In this document: positions 53,532 to 62,584 of the stretch, in pieces
Numbering within the stretch: the stretch's first letter is position 1
How the letters are laid out: every line of letters starts with the position of its first letter
NCBI GenBank assembly: GCA_026708035.1
Contig: JAPOVQ010000030.1
Span: 124,001-188,000 of the forward strand
Direction of reading: 5' to 3'
Length of the DNA stretch: 64,000 nucleotides
DNA from: Chloroflexota bacterium
Lineage (GTDB): Bacteria; Chloroflexota; UBA11872
Translations under genes and position numbers: made by a program
The notes under the pieces: generated by a model
The model's input: only the letters and a program-made list of their open reading frames with translations
What the model was told of the DNA's origin: nothing
The model's database searches: none

Positions 53532-53631
53532 GACGCCCGAATCTCCCCGCCTCAGAGATAGAGGAGGATGATAAACTAGCGGTTTACAGCCTCGTCAAGT
53601 GATTCTTTAGCGAGATTTACTGATTTTACTC

Positions 53632-56415
53632 ATGAGCTTGAGTGATTCACTTTTCCAGCCCGCATCATCTATGGACTATGGCCGCTCGAAACCCCGTCAA
53701 CGCCCGCGCCCATTCACGGCGAACCGGTCGCGCCTGGGCCTCGCGGCACTGGTGGTCGCCCTGCTGGTCATCCTGACCCCGTCGGCAAGCGCCCTTGATT
53801 GTGACGGAATCTCGCTCGACGACGGCTGCCTCTACACCATCACCGGCGGCGATACCGACGACCCCGACGACGGCTTCGCCGTCACCAACGCCGACGGCGT
53901 GCCGCTGTGGGATTTCGTCCAGGCACGCGACCTCCAGGCCATCGGCTATCCCATCAGCCAGCGCTGGAGCGACGGGCCCTTCACCCTCCAGGCCTTCCAG
54001 AAGGTCATCCTCCAGTGGGACCCCACCAAGTCCCGCATGAACTACTACAACACCCTCGACGCCCTCGCGAACCGCTATCCCGCGGTCGAGCTGCCCAACG
54101 TTCCGCCCCACCAGGTCCTTGCGGAGGACCAGGGCGTCGACTTCGCCACCATTACCCGCAACCACCTGGCGCTGCTGGAGCAGAACGCGGCGATCAAAGC
54201 GCGGTTCCTCAGCGAGCCGGACTGGATGAACCTCTACGGCCTGCCGATCCGCTACGAGGAGCGCGAGGTCCACGGCCACCCGCAGGGCCTCCAGATGCTG
54301 CGCGCCCAGCGCACCGTGTTCGTCGTCTGGAACGTGCCCGCGCCCGGCACGACCGTGGGCCGCGTCAACCTCCAGAACGTGCCCGACAAGGTGAAGCGGC
54401 TCAGCGACGTGATCATCCCCGACGCGGCCAAGGTCCCGGTCGCGGCGCTGGCCGCGGCCGTGGCGGCGCTCGACACGGCCGGCGACGCGTCGTGGCCGGC
54501 GGAGTGCGCGGCGTTGAGCGACATCGTGGAACGCCACCGCGGCAACGGCCACAAGGTCGGCATCTACCAGCGCGTCTTCGGCGACCAGGCCGAGGGCGCC
54601 TGCCAGTTCGATCACCGCCCGCGCGTCTCCACCGCCTTTGCCTGGGCCTTCACCGAGTCGCCGCCGGGTTCAGCCGCAGACGCAGCGGAAGCCGTCGGCG
54701 GTTGGCCGGCGTCGTGCGTGGAATTGCATGACCTCGTGGCGAGCCACCTGGGCAACGACGACAGCGTCGGCGTCTACCAGCGGACCGTTGGCGATCAGGC
54801 GGAGGCCGCCTGTCGCCAGGTTCACGCCGACGACGCGCGCGCCGCCCTCGGCTGGGCCGCGCCGTGCGACGCCCCATCTGAAACATTCCACGACCTGGCC
54901 CAGGCCGACTCCGCGCTGCGGATGGTCGTCATCCGGCTGCCCTGGCTCGCCTGCCACGTCTACCCCTGGCTCGCCGACGGCGTCTCGGGCCACGACTTTG
55001 GGTCGCTCATGAATCTCGCGCGGATCGATGAGAGCTTCGCCAGGGAGCTCGCCGGCTTTCCCTGGTTCGTCGACGGCGTCGATTCCTATCGCGAAGCCGA
55101 GTGGGGCGCGCTGCGCGACCTGACCCTCATCGCGGAGGAGTATCCCGAACTGCTCCAAGCCATCCGCGACCTCTCCTGGATCACCGACGCCCGGCCCGAC
55201 CCGACGATGTTGGCGCTCCTGAGCCTCACCCGACTGGCCGCCAGCAGTGTCGAGCTGGCCATCCTCGCCGCCACCTCGCCGTGGATGAGCGACGGCGTCA
55301 CGCGTAACGACTCCAAGGGAATGGCCGCCTTGGGCGAGCTCGCCACGCAAGACCTCGCGCTGACGCGGCGGCTCCTCGACTACACCTTGACTCCCACCGT
55401 CACGGCCATTGATGTCCTGCTGCTCGACACAATTTATTGGATGCGCGACCTGTACCCCCAAAGGTTTCAGCTGCTCGCGCGGCAACCCTGGTACCTCGAC
55501 GGCCTTGATGCCACCGAACGCGCGGTCATCGTCGGGACGTTTGATTTATACGGCCTTGTGCCTGAGCAGTTCTTTCAGAACCCCGATCCCCGCTTCTACC
55601 GCTCGCTCACCACGACCCTGCCGCAATCCGGCGAGACCACCCTCTGGGCGTTCGACACCCGGCCGTTGCCGGCGGGCGAGGACGTCCTGGAGATGGCCGC
55701 CGAGGCTGCGCGAGAACTCGAGCGGTTCATGGGGATTCCATTCCCCATGGATACCATCATCTTTCGGTTCATTCCTGATGATCCTTTGGAGTCTGTCGCG
55801 GGATTCGCCTTTGGCCCCTATAACCACGTCGTAATCACTCGGGACTACTTTCCCATACTTGATAGTTCCGATGATCCGTTTCATCGTCGTGTGGTTTACC
55901 ACGAAATGGCCCACCACTATTTCAACCAAATTGGTCCGTTCTATTCCGGGGACCGGGCACCAGCAGATTGGCTCGTCGAGGGCGGCGCGAATTTCATGGA
56001 GTCCTATATCAACTCCCGGCTTGGCATTCAGACTCTCGAGGAAAGTCTAGCCAATATCAGCATTCACCGCTGCCACGAGGTCGGCTATACAAATTTACAC
56101 AAGCTCTCCGATCCTGACCTATTCGCTGCGGCTATCGCGAGAATTGGCCGTCAGTCCGTCTGCCGATACACGCTTGGCGAGCATTTCCTGCTGACTCTCT
56201 ACTTCACCATGGGTGAACCCGCGCTCGCGGCGGCCTTGCGCGAAATTCACCTGACGGCGCACCACTTCCGTCCGTTTCCGCATCCAGTTTCCTATCCGTC
56301 GGAGCTACAGCTGTTCCAGACCTTCCTCAAGCACACGCCGCCAGGCCGCGAGGACGCCGTCCTCGACGTCTACCGGCGGCTCCACGGCGGGCCGTTCATT
56401 CCGCCGGAGAACTAG
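53632..56415 (+). CDS. Secreted zinc-metallopeptidase-like protein with GYP module (paralogue 2)
   Basis: 927 residues. The signal segment (LGLAALVVALLVILTPSASA) precedes LDCDGISLDDGCLYTITGGD; an ATG at 53671 may be the real start. It has the GYP module (IGYPISQRW, LQAFQKVILQWDP), then two tandem ~60-residue Cys repeats (WPAECAALSDIVERH and WPASCVELHDLVASH, each followed by GDQAEAAC). Helical repeats of the form PWxxDGVxxxE come next, and the metallopeptidase end has HEMAHHYF near 757 with WLVEGGANFME. The metallopeptidase part is encoded by A/T-richer DNA. It follows the FN3 pseudogene divergently. Confidence 0.82.
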   Translation: MSLSDSLFQPASSMDYGRSKPRQRPRPFTANRSRLGLAALVVALLVILTPSASALDCDGISLDDGCLYTITGGDTDDPDDGFAVTNADGVPLWDFVQARDLQAIGYPISQRWSDGPFTLQAFQKVILQWDPTKSRMNYYNTLDALANRYPAVELPNVPPHQVLAEDQGVDFATITRNHLALLEQNAAIKARFLSEPDWMNLYGLPIRYEEREVHGHPQGLQMLRAQRTVFVVWNVPAPGTTVGRVNLQNVPDKVKRLSDVIIPDAAKVPVAALAAAVAALDTAGDASWPAECAALSDIVERHRGNGHKVGIYQRVFGDQAEGACQFDHRPRVSTAFAWAFTESPPGSAADAAEAVGGWPASCVELHDLVASHLGNDDSVGVYQRTVGDQAEAACRQVHADDARAALGWAAPCDAPSETFHDLAQADSALRMVVIRLPWLACHVYPWLADGVSGHDFGSLMNLARIDESFARELAGFPWFVDGVDSYREAEWGALRDLTLIAEEYPELLQAIRDLSWITDARPDPTMLALLSLTRLAASSVELAILAATSPWMSDGVTRNDSKGMAALGELATQDLALTRRLLDYTLTPTVTAIDVLLLDTIYWMRDLYPQRFQLLARQPWYLDGLDATERAVIVGTFDLYGLVPEQFFQNPDPRFYRSLTTTLPQSGETTLWAFDTRPLPAGEDVLEMAAEAARELERFMGIPFPMDTIIFRFIPDDPLESVAGFAFGPYNHVVITRDYFPILDSSDDPFHRRVVYHEMAHHYFNQIGPFYSGDRAPADWLVEGGANFMESYINSRLGIQTLEESLANISIHRCHEVGYTNLHKLSDPDLFAAAIARIGRQSVCRYTLGEHFLLTLYFTMGEPALAAALREIHLTAHHFRPFPHPVSYPSELQLFQTFLKHTPPGREDAVLDVYRRLHGGPFIPPEN

Positions 56416-56460
56416 GGCCGGCCGCATGCAGCGCAATCTCGCCGTAAATGGGGTTACACG

Positions 56461-59193
56461 GTGACGCCGCGACCGCCGCTGGTCGCTCTGCGCGCCGTGG
56501 CGAAGCTGCTATGCCTCGCCGCGTCGGTTCTCGCCCTAGTGGCGGTTCTGGCCCCATCGGTCGGCGCCCTCGACTGCGAGGGCACGCCCCTCGACGGCGG
56601 ATGTCTCTTCACCATCACCGGCGGCGACACCGACGACCCCGACGACGGCTTCGCCGTCACCAACGCCGACGACGTTCCAATGTGGGACTTCGTCCTAGCG
56701 CGCGACCTCCAGGCCATCGGCTATCCCATCAGCCAGCGCTGGGTCGACGGGCCCTTCACTCTCCAGGCCTTCCAGAAGGTCATCCTCCAGTGGGACGCCA
56801 CCAAGGCCCGCATGAACTACTACAACACCCTCGACGTGCTCGCGAACCGCTATCCGGACGTCGAGCTGCCCAACGTGCCCCCGCACCAGGTGCTGGAGGC
56901 CGACCGCGGCGCCGACTTCGCCACCATCACCCGCAACCACCTGGCGCTGCTGGAGCCGAACGCGGCCATCAAGGCGCGGTTCCTGAGCGAACCCGACTGG
57001 CTCAACCTCTACGGCTTGCCCATTCGCTACGAGGAACGCGAGGTCAATGGGAATTCCCAGGGTCTCCAGATGCTGCGCGCCCAGCGCACCGTGTTCGTCA
57101 TCTGGAACGTGCCCGCGCCGGGGACGACGGTTGGTCGGGTGAACCTGCAGAACGTGCCCGACAAGGTCAAGAAGCTCAGCAACGTGATCATTCCCGACGA
57201 GGCCAAGGCGCCGGTCGGGGGGCTGGCTGCGGCCATTGCGGCCCTCGACACGACCGACGCCGCGCCCTGGCCGGCGGGGTGCGTGGTCTTGAGCGATATC
57301 GTGGAACGCCACAACGGCAACGGCCCCAAGGTCGGCATCTACCAGCGCGTCTTCGGCGACCAGGCCGAGGGCGCCTGCCAATTCGACCACCGCCCGCGCG
57401 TCTCCACCGCGTTTGCCTGGGCCTTCTCGGATGCGTCGCCGAGTGCAGCCGCGGACGCTGCGGAAGAACCGGGCGGATGGCCCGCAACCTGCGTGGAGCT
57501 GCACGACATCGTCGCGAGCCACCTGGGCAACGACGACGCCGTCGGCATCTACCAGCGCACCGTTGGCGACCAGGCCGAGGCCGCCTGTCGCCAGGATCGC
57601 GCCGACGACGTGCGCGCCGCTCTCGGCTGGGCCGCGCCGTGCGCTGCCCCAGCCGGGACGTTCCACGACCTGGCCCAGGCCGAGTCCGCGTTGCGGATGG
57701 TGGTAATCCGGCTGCCCTGGCTCGCCTGCCACGTCTACCCCTGGCTGGCGGATGACGTATCCGCCGACGACTTCCAGTCGCTTCAATCGCTCATGAACCT
57801 GGCTCAGATCAACGAGAGCTTCGCCAGGGAGCTGGCCAGCTATCCCTGGTTCACCGACGGCGTCGACACCTATCGCGAAGCCGAGTGGGGCGCCCTGCGC
57901 GACCTGACCCTCATCGCCGAGGAACATCCCGAGCTGCTCACCGCCATCCGCGAGCTGTCCTGGATTACCGACGCCCGCCCCGACCCGACGAGCTTTGCGC
58001 TCTTGAGCCTCACGCGCCTGGCCGCCAGCAGCGTCGAGCTGGCCATCCTCGCCGCCACCTCGCCCTGGATGACCGACGGCGTCACGGATATCGACGCCGA
58101 CGGCCTGGGCGCCTTGGGCGACCTGGCCCAGCAAGACCTCGCGCTGACGCGGCGCCTCCTCGACTACACCCTGACACCCACCGTCACCGATATCGATTTG
58201 CTTTTCCTAAATGCGATAGAGGTAATGCGCCGCGACTATCCCCAGCGGTACCAGTTGCTCGCGCGGCAACCCTGGTTCGTCGACGGCCTCGACGCCACCG
58301 AGCGTGCGGTCATCTTTGGTTTTAAAAATCTTTCCGACGTTGGGTTTGAGGAGTTCGTCCAGAATCCCGATCCCCGCTACTATCGTTCGCTCACCGCGAC
58401 GATGCCGATTTCCGGCGAGATCACGCTCTGGGCGTTCGACTCTCAGCCGTTGCTGGACGGTGAGGTCGTCCTGGAATTGGCCGCCGAGGCCGCGCGCGAG
58501 CTCGAGCGGTTCATGGGGATTCCCTTTCCGATGGATTCCATCATTATCAGGTTCATTCCTGATTCTGGTCTTTTCCTTTTTAGTGGGGCGTTTAATGGTG
58601 AATATATCAAGTTCTCTCGGAAGCACGTTGGTATTATTGAAGAATCTGATCGTGACTCTGTCTATCACGAAACGGCTCACTTCTATTTCAACGAGATCGG
58701 TCCCTACTATGCAATGGGCCAGCCGCAACCAAACTGGCTAGACGAGGGCGGCGCAAATTTCATGGAGTCCTTTATCCACGACCGGCTTGGCACTCGGTCC
58801 CTGCAGGAACGGCTGGCCATCATTGAGAGCCCCCCTCGCCGCTGCCACGAGGTCGGGTATACAAATATCCACAAGCTCTCCGATCCTGACCTATTCGCTG
58901 CGACTATAGCGAGAATTGGTCGTCAGTCCCTCTGCAGATACTCGCTCGGCGAAGAATTCCTGATTAATCTCCTCTTCACGATGGGTGAACCTGCACTCGC
59001 GGCGGCCCTGCGCGAGGTGTACCTGACCGCGCACTTCTTCCGGCCGATGGCGCTACCGCATGCCGGGGCATATCCGACCGACCTGCAGCTGTTTGAGACT
59101 TTCCTCAAGCACACGCCGCCAGGCCGCGAGGACGCCGTCCTCGACGTCTACCGTCGGCTCCACGGCGGGCCGTTTATTCCGCCGCCCAACTAG
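56461..59193 (+). CDS. Secreted zinc-metallopeptidase-like protein with GYP module (paralogue 3)
   Basis: 910 residues from a GTG at 56461. It has the same architecture as paralogue 2: signal segment, LDCEGTPLDGGCLF, GYP module, two Cys repeats (WPAGCVVLSDIVERH, WPATCVELHDIVASH), helical PWxxDG repeats, and HETAHFYF near 735 with WLDEGGANFME. Over long stretches it is nearly identical to paralogue 2. The spacers after paralogues 2 and 3 match each other, showing a tandem duplication with a unit of about 2.8 kb. The metallopeptidase half contains A/T-rich islands (near 58560-58660). Confidence 0.82.
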   Translation: MTPRPPLVALRAVAKLLCLAASVLALVAVLAPSVGALDCEGTPLDGGCLFTITGGDTDDPDDGFAVTNADDVPMWDFVLARDLQAIGYPISQRWVDGPFTLQAFQKVILQWDATKARMNYYNTLDVLANRYPDVELPNVPPHQVLEADRGADFATITRNHLALLEPNAAIKARFLSEPDWLNLYGLPIRYEEREVNGNSQGLQMLRAQRTVFVIWNVPAPGTTVGRVNLQNVPDKVKKLSNVIIPDEAKAPVGGLAAAIAALDTTDAAPWPAGCVVLSDIVERHNGNGPKVGIYQRVFGDQAEGACQFDHRPRVSTAFAWAFSDASPSAAADAAEEPGGWPATCVELHDIVASHLGNDDAVGIYQRTVGDQAEAACRQDRADDVRAALGWAAPCAAPAGTFHDLAQAESALRMVVIRLPWLACHVYPWLADDVSADDFQSLQSLMNLAQINESFARELASYPWFTDGVDTYREAEWGALRDLTLIAEEHPELLTAIRELSWITDARPDPTSFALLSLTRLAASSVELAILAATSPWMTDGVTDIDADGLGALGDLAQQDLALTRRLLDYTLTPTVTDIDLLFLNAIEVMRRDYPQRYQLLARQPWFVDGLDATERAVIFGFKNLSDVGFEEFVQNPDPRYYRSLTATMPISGEITLWAFDSQPLLDGEVVLELAAEAARELERFMGIPFPMDSIIIRFIPDSGLFLFSGAFNGEYIKFSRKHVGIIEESDRDSVYHETAHFYFNEIGPYYAMGQPQPNWLDEGGANFMESFIHDRLGTRSLQERLAIIESPPRRCHEVGYTNIHKLSDPDLFAATIARIGRQSLCRYSLGEEFLINLLFTMGEPALAAALREVYLTAHFFRPMALPHAGAYPTDLQLFETFLKHTPPGREDAVLDVYRRLHGGPFIPPPN

Positions 59194-59218
59194 TACCGAC
59201 CGCATGTGGCGCGATCTC

Positions 59219-59300
59219 GCTATGCACGGGCTCTCACGGTGACGCCGCGACACCCGCTGGGCGCGCGGCGCGCCGGCAAGCGCCTGGGCTCGCGACGCCG
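59219..59300 (+). pseudogene. 5' remnant of a fifth metallopeptidase paralogue
   Basis: The DNA from ctatgcacgg to about cgcgacgccgg matches the 5' ends of paralogues 1 and 3, including the conserved cggtgacgccgcg start context and the cgcgcggcgcgcc run of paralogue 1. Homology stops near 59300, before the signal peptide is complete. It marks the far end of the tandem array. Confidence 0.7.
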
Positions 59301-59345
59301 GTCGCGGATAGCTCCCGCCAGCCTATCCAGACCCTGGTGGCCCGT

Positions 59346-59552
59346 TTAGTCGTAGGCCGGCACCGAGATGACCGACCACCGCCCGTGGCCCTCCTTGCTG
59401 CGCTTCGAGTGCGTGGCCTGCACATGAAACCGCCGGGCGCATATCAATCGGCCGTCTGGCAAGGTGCCGAACACATACGCAAACCGGAGTGAGAATAGGA
59501 TGAGAGGTTCCGTCGAGACTACATGCAAAATTGTGAGGTTTACGCCTGTCAT
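59346..59552 (-). CDS. Short hypothetical reading frame
   Basis: Up to 68 residues with plausible coding character: LPDGRLICARRFHVQ, THSKRSKEGHGRW and SVISVPAYD before a TAA. No family is recognised and no convincing start site is seen; it may be the 3' end of a broken gene. It lies in the gap between the last paralogue remnant and the kinase gene, a region that shows several truncations. Confidence 0.3.
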   Translation of the reverse strand: MTGVNLTILHVVSTEPLILFSLRFAYVFGTLPDGRLICARRFHVQATHSKRSKEGHGRWSVISVPAYD

Positions 59553-59713
59553 CTATCATCGCGGCGTTGGGGTCATCCCAAGGCCACCAATGAGGTACAC
59601 CAATAGAGCGCAGTCCCCACCAGCCTGATCGAGAGGCGGACGCCCTGCGCGACCGCCTCTCCCGGCTGACCGAGGCCAGCCTTCGCATCAACGAAAGCCT
59701 GGACTTCCAGGTA

Positions 59714-62014
59714 GTGCTCCAGGGAGTCCTGGACAGCGCCTGCTCGCTGACCGGCTCACGCTACGGTGTCATCAACCTCCTGGACCATGCGGGGCAAGCA
59801 GAGGACTTTCTGTTCTCCGGGTTGACTTCCGACCAGACTAAGCAGTTCGCGGCGCTGCCGGATGGAATGGCGTTCTTCGGGTATCTCAGCCGGATCGAAG
59901 AGCCGCTGCGACTGCGGGACTTTCACCGCTTCACCAGGGAGCAGGGCCTCCCGGCGTTTCGCCCGCCCTTTCCGATAAGCCCAGTCCTCCCCTTTCTGGC
60001 CGCACCGATCCGCCACCGGGATGAGCGCATCGGAGCCATCTACGTCGGAGAGACGGAATCCAGCCGGGAATTCACTTCCGAAGACGAGGAGACGCTGGTC
60101 ATGTTTGCCTCCCAGGCGGCATTGGTCATCGCCAACGCCCGCCGACACCGGGAGGAGCAGCGGGCCAGAGCCGACCTGGAGACCCTGGTGAACACCGCTC
60201 CCGTCGGCGTCGTCGTGTTCGACGCCAAGACGGGGAATCTGGCATCGGTCAACCGGGAGGCGATGCGGATCGTTAGCGGCCTGCACGAACCGGAAGAGTC
60301 TGTCGAAGAGCTCCTTGGGAAACTGATCTACCGGCGGGCCGATGGGCACGAGGTTTCGCTGCAGGAGTTTCCCGTCGAGCAGACGCTGCGGGACTGGCAG
60401 GCGGTTCGGGCCGAGGAGATCGTCTTGCAGGTCCCCGACGGCCCGTCCGTCACCACCCTGTTGAACGCCACTCCCATCCACTCGGAGGAAGGGGAGGTCG
60501 AGTCCGTCGTCGTCACCCTGCAGGACATGACGCCCGTGCACGACCTGGAGCGGCTGCGGGCCGAGTTCCTGGGAATGGTGAGCCACGAGCTTCGCACTCC
60601 GCTGACATCGATCAAGGGCTCCGCCGACACCCTGCTGGAGGAATCGGCCACGCTGGACCGGGCGGAGATGCGCCAGTTCTTCCGCATCATCCAGGAGCAA
60701 ACCGCGCACATGCGGAGCCTCATCAGCAACCTGCTCGACGTGGCCCAGATCGAGATGGGCACCCTGCCGGTGGATCCCCAGCCGACGGAGGTGGCCTCGG
60801 TGCTGGACGCTGCCAGGAACCAATTCCTGAACGCCGAAGCCCGGCAGAACCTCCGCATCGACCTGGAGGACGACCTGCCGCAGGTTATGGCGGACCGGCG
60901 GCGCATCGCCCAGGTGCTGGACAACCTGCTCTCCAACTCGGCCCGCTACTCCCCCGCCGACAACCCCATCACGTTGGGGGCGAGGCGCGAGGGCGTCCAC
61001 GTGGCCTTCTCAGTGGCCGACGAAGGCCGGGGAGTGCGTCCGGAGCTGCTGCCCCACCTGTTCCAGAAGTACTCGCCCGTCGATGGCGAGGAGATGGGTC
61101 GAGACACCCACGGCTCGGGCCTTGGCCTGGCCATCTGCAAGGGAATTGTGGAGGCCCACGGTGGACGTATCTGGGCCGAGAGCGACGGGGAGGACCTGGG
61201 CACCACCTTCATCTTCACCGTCCCGGTGGCAGAGGGACCCCTGGCCACGACCTTCACTTCCCGTGCCAAACAACCGCGGGTGGTGACGGACCAGGGACGC
61301 ATCCTGGTCGTTGACGACGATCCCCAGACCCTGCGCTACGTCCGTGACGTTGTCTCTAGGGCGGGCTATGAGGCCGTCGTCACTGGGGAGCCCGAGGATG
61401 TGCTCAGTCTCTTGGCTGAGCATAGTCCTCGCCTGGTGCTGCTGGATCTGGTGTTCCCCGGCGGCGTGGACGGGATCGACCTGATGCGGGACATCCTGAA
61501 GAAACGGGATGTGCCGGTCATCTTCATTTCGGTCTACGGCCAGGACGAGATCATCGCGCGGGCCTTCGATATGGGAGCCGCCGACTACGTGGTCAAGCCC
61601 TTCTCGCCCACAGAGCTGGCAGCCAGGATACGGGCCGCGCTGCGCCGGCATACGGGGCCGGAACGCCCCGAGCCGACCGAACCCCTGACGCTAGGGAATT
61701 TGACCGTGGACTTTCCCCGGCGGCGCGCCATCTGCGCCGGTCGTCCGGTGCGGCTCACCCCGCTGGAGTACCGGCTGCTGGTGCAACTGGCGCTCTTCGC
61801 TGGTGAGGTCGTGCCCCGCGCTCGCCTGCTGGAACAGCTCTGGGGCCCGTCGCACTCGGGCGACCTGCGACCGTTGCGCACCCTGGTCAAGAGCCTGCGC
61901 CGGAAGCTGGGCGACGACGCGGCCAATCCCACCTACATTTTTGCGGAGCCCGGCATGGGCTACCGCTTGGCGAAGGGCGCGACGCAGGAACTGGAATCGC
62001 CTGGAGCTCCCTAA
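59714..62014 (+). CDS. GAF-PAS histidine kinase fused to a response regulator with OmpR-type DNA-binding domain
   Basis: At least 766 residues. A GAF domain (about 1-150), a PAS-like domain (about 155-275), a HisKA phosphoacceptor VSHELRTPL with His at 291, then HATPase boxes NLLSNSARYSP, DEGRGVRPEL and GSGLGLAICKG. A receiver follows with D578 (LLDLVFPGG) and K628 (VVKPFSP), and a C-terminal winged helix (RLTPLEYRLL, LRPLRTLVKSLRRKLG, GMGYRLAKG). Sensor, receiver and output are one chain with no membrane segment. In-frame homologous sequence (READALRDRLSRLTEASLRI) extends upstream to about 59612 without ATG, GTG or TTG, so the true start is missing. Confidence 0.85.
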   Translation: MLQGVLDSACSLTGSRYGVINLLDHAGQAEDFLFSGLTSDQTKQFAALPDGMAFFGYLSRIEEPLRLRDFHRFTREQGLPAFRPPFPISPVLPFLAAPIRHRDERIGAIYVGETESSREFTSEDEETLVMFASQAALVIANARRHREEQRARADLETLVNTAPVGVVVFDAKTGNLASVNREAMRIVSGLHEPEESVEELLGKLIYRRADGHEVSLQEFPVEQTLRDWQAVRAEEIVLQVPDGPSVTTLLNATPIHSEEGEVESVVVTLQDMTPVHDLERLRAEFLGMVSHELRTPLTSIKGSADTLLEESATLDRAEMRQFFRIIQEQTAHMRSLISNLLDVAQIEMGTLPVDPQPTEVASVLDAARNQFLNAEARQNLRIDLEDDLPQVMADRRRIAQVLDNLLSNSARYSPADNPITLGARREGVHVAFSVADEGRGVRPELLPHLFQKYSPVDGEEMGRDTHGSGLGLAICKGIVEAHGGRIWAESDGEDLGTTFIFTVPVAEGPLATTFTSRAKQPRVVTDQGRILVVDDDPQTLRYVRDVVSRAGYEAVVTGEPEDVLSLLAEHSPRLVLLDLVFPGGVDGIDLMRDILKKRDVPVIFISVYGQDEIIARAFDMGAADYVVKPFSPTELAARIRAALRRHTGPERPEPTEPLTLGNLTVDFPRRRAICAGRPVRLTPLEYRLLVQLALFAGEVVPRARLLEQLWGPSHSGDLRPLRTLVKSLRRKLGDDAANPTYIFAEPGMGYRLAKGATQELESPGAP

Positions 62015-62391
62015 TCTCGGGGCATCCGGCGAAGTCGCCGGCAAGAGTCGAACTCGATGTCGCACCCCGAGCTGGACACCGTAACCAGAGGTCGGCCTCC
62101 CGCTTGACGGCGAGCAATAGCAGCTCCTGATCCTTAGCCGTGGTCCGGCGGCAGCCTGAACAATTCCCGCTCAGTGTCGAACCGATTGGTCGGCTACGGC
62201 ACGCGGCATTCCGGCACGTGTGCTCAGCGGCAGCGGGGCCGTGGACCTCGCGGGTGAGCTACGACAACTCGCCGATGCCTCGTCGACCTACTCAATTCCC
62301 CGGAGCTGCCAGCGGCAAGCATTCCCCGTCGGCGCTCGGGCAAGTCAAGGATAGAGCCCGGCGTCGACCGGCCATGCCCCGGAGCGACAAC
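62015..62391. other. Gene-free stretch downstream of the kinase gene
   Basis: No recognisable gene. The stretch around 62300-62390 is related to 44090-44185 (shared agcattccc, cgtcg, cgggcaa blocks), upstream of the small DEETEE frame at 62392 and of its relative at 44186. Confidence 0.4.
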
Positions 62392-62568
62392 TTGCGCGAC
62401 GAAGAGACTGAAGAAGTATCACAGTTATGGTGTGGCCAAGCGCTGTGGCAGGCCCTATCACCACGCCGCCGGTGGCGAACAAAGCTTTCCGAACCTGTTT
62501 GGACTGATGGGAGCCCACACCCGGAATTGAACCGGGGACCTCGTCCTTACCAAGAACTGGCCCTGTAA
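62392..62568 (+). pseudogene. Fragment related to the small DEDTQELSQFWCG protein
   Basis: A TTG at 62392, seven bases after GGAG, opens a frame reading LRDEETEEVSQLWCGQAL. The first 14 residues match the small protein at 44186, but then the sequences part and this one runs into the tRNA-Thr gene on the other strand (PHPELNRGPRPYQEL is antisense to it). It is probably a 5' fragment joined to the attachment site. Confidence 0.4.
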
Positions 62569-62584
62569 CCTTAGCTACGCGGGC
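62512..62584 (-). tRNA. Degenerate tRNA-Thr(GGU)-like sequence
   Basis: The minus strand shows a 7-bp acceptor stem GCCCGCG/TGTGGGC with two G-T pairs, a weak D-arm, an anticodon loop TTGGTAA (anticodon GGU) on a stem GTTC/GGAC with a terminal A-G mismatch, and a perfect T-arm CCCGG-TTCAATT-CCGGG. Length is 73 without CCA, and the genomic end is CCC instead of CCA. The 3' half looks normal and the 5' half is unusual, so it may be non-functional or a recombined att site. Confidence 0.5.
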
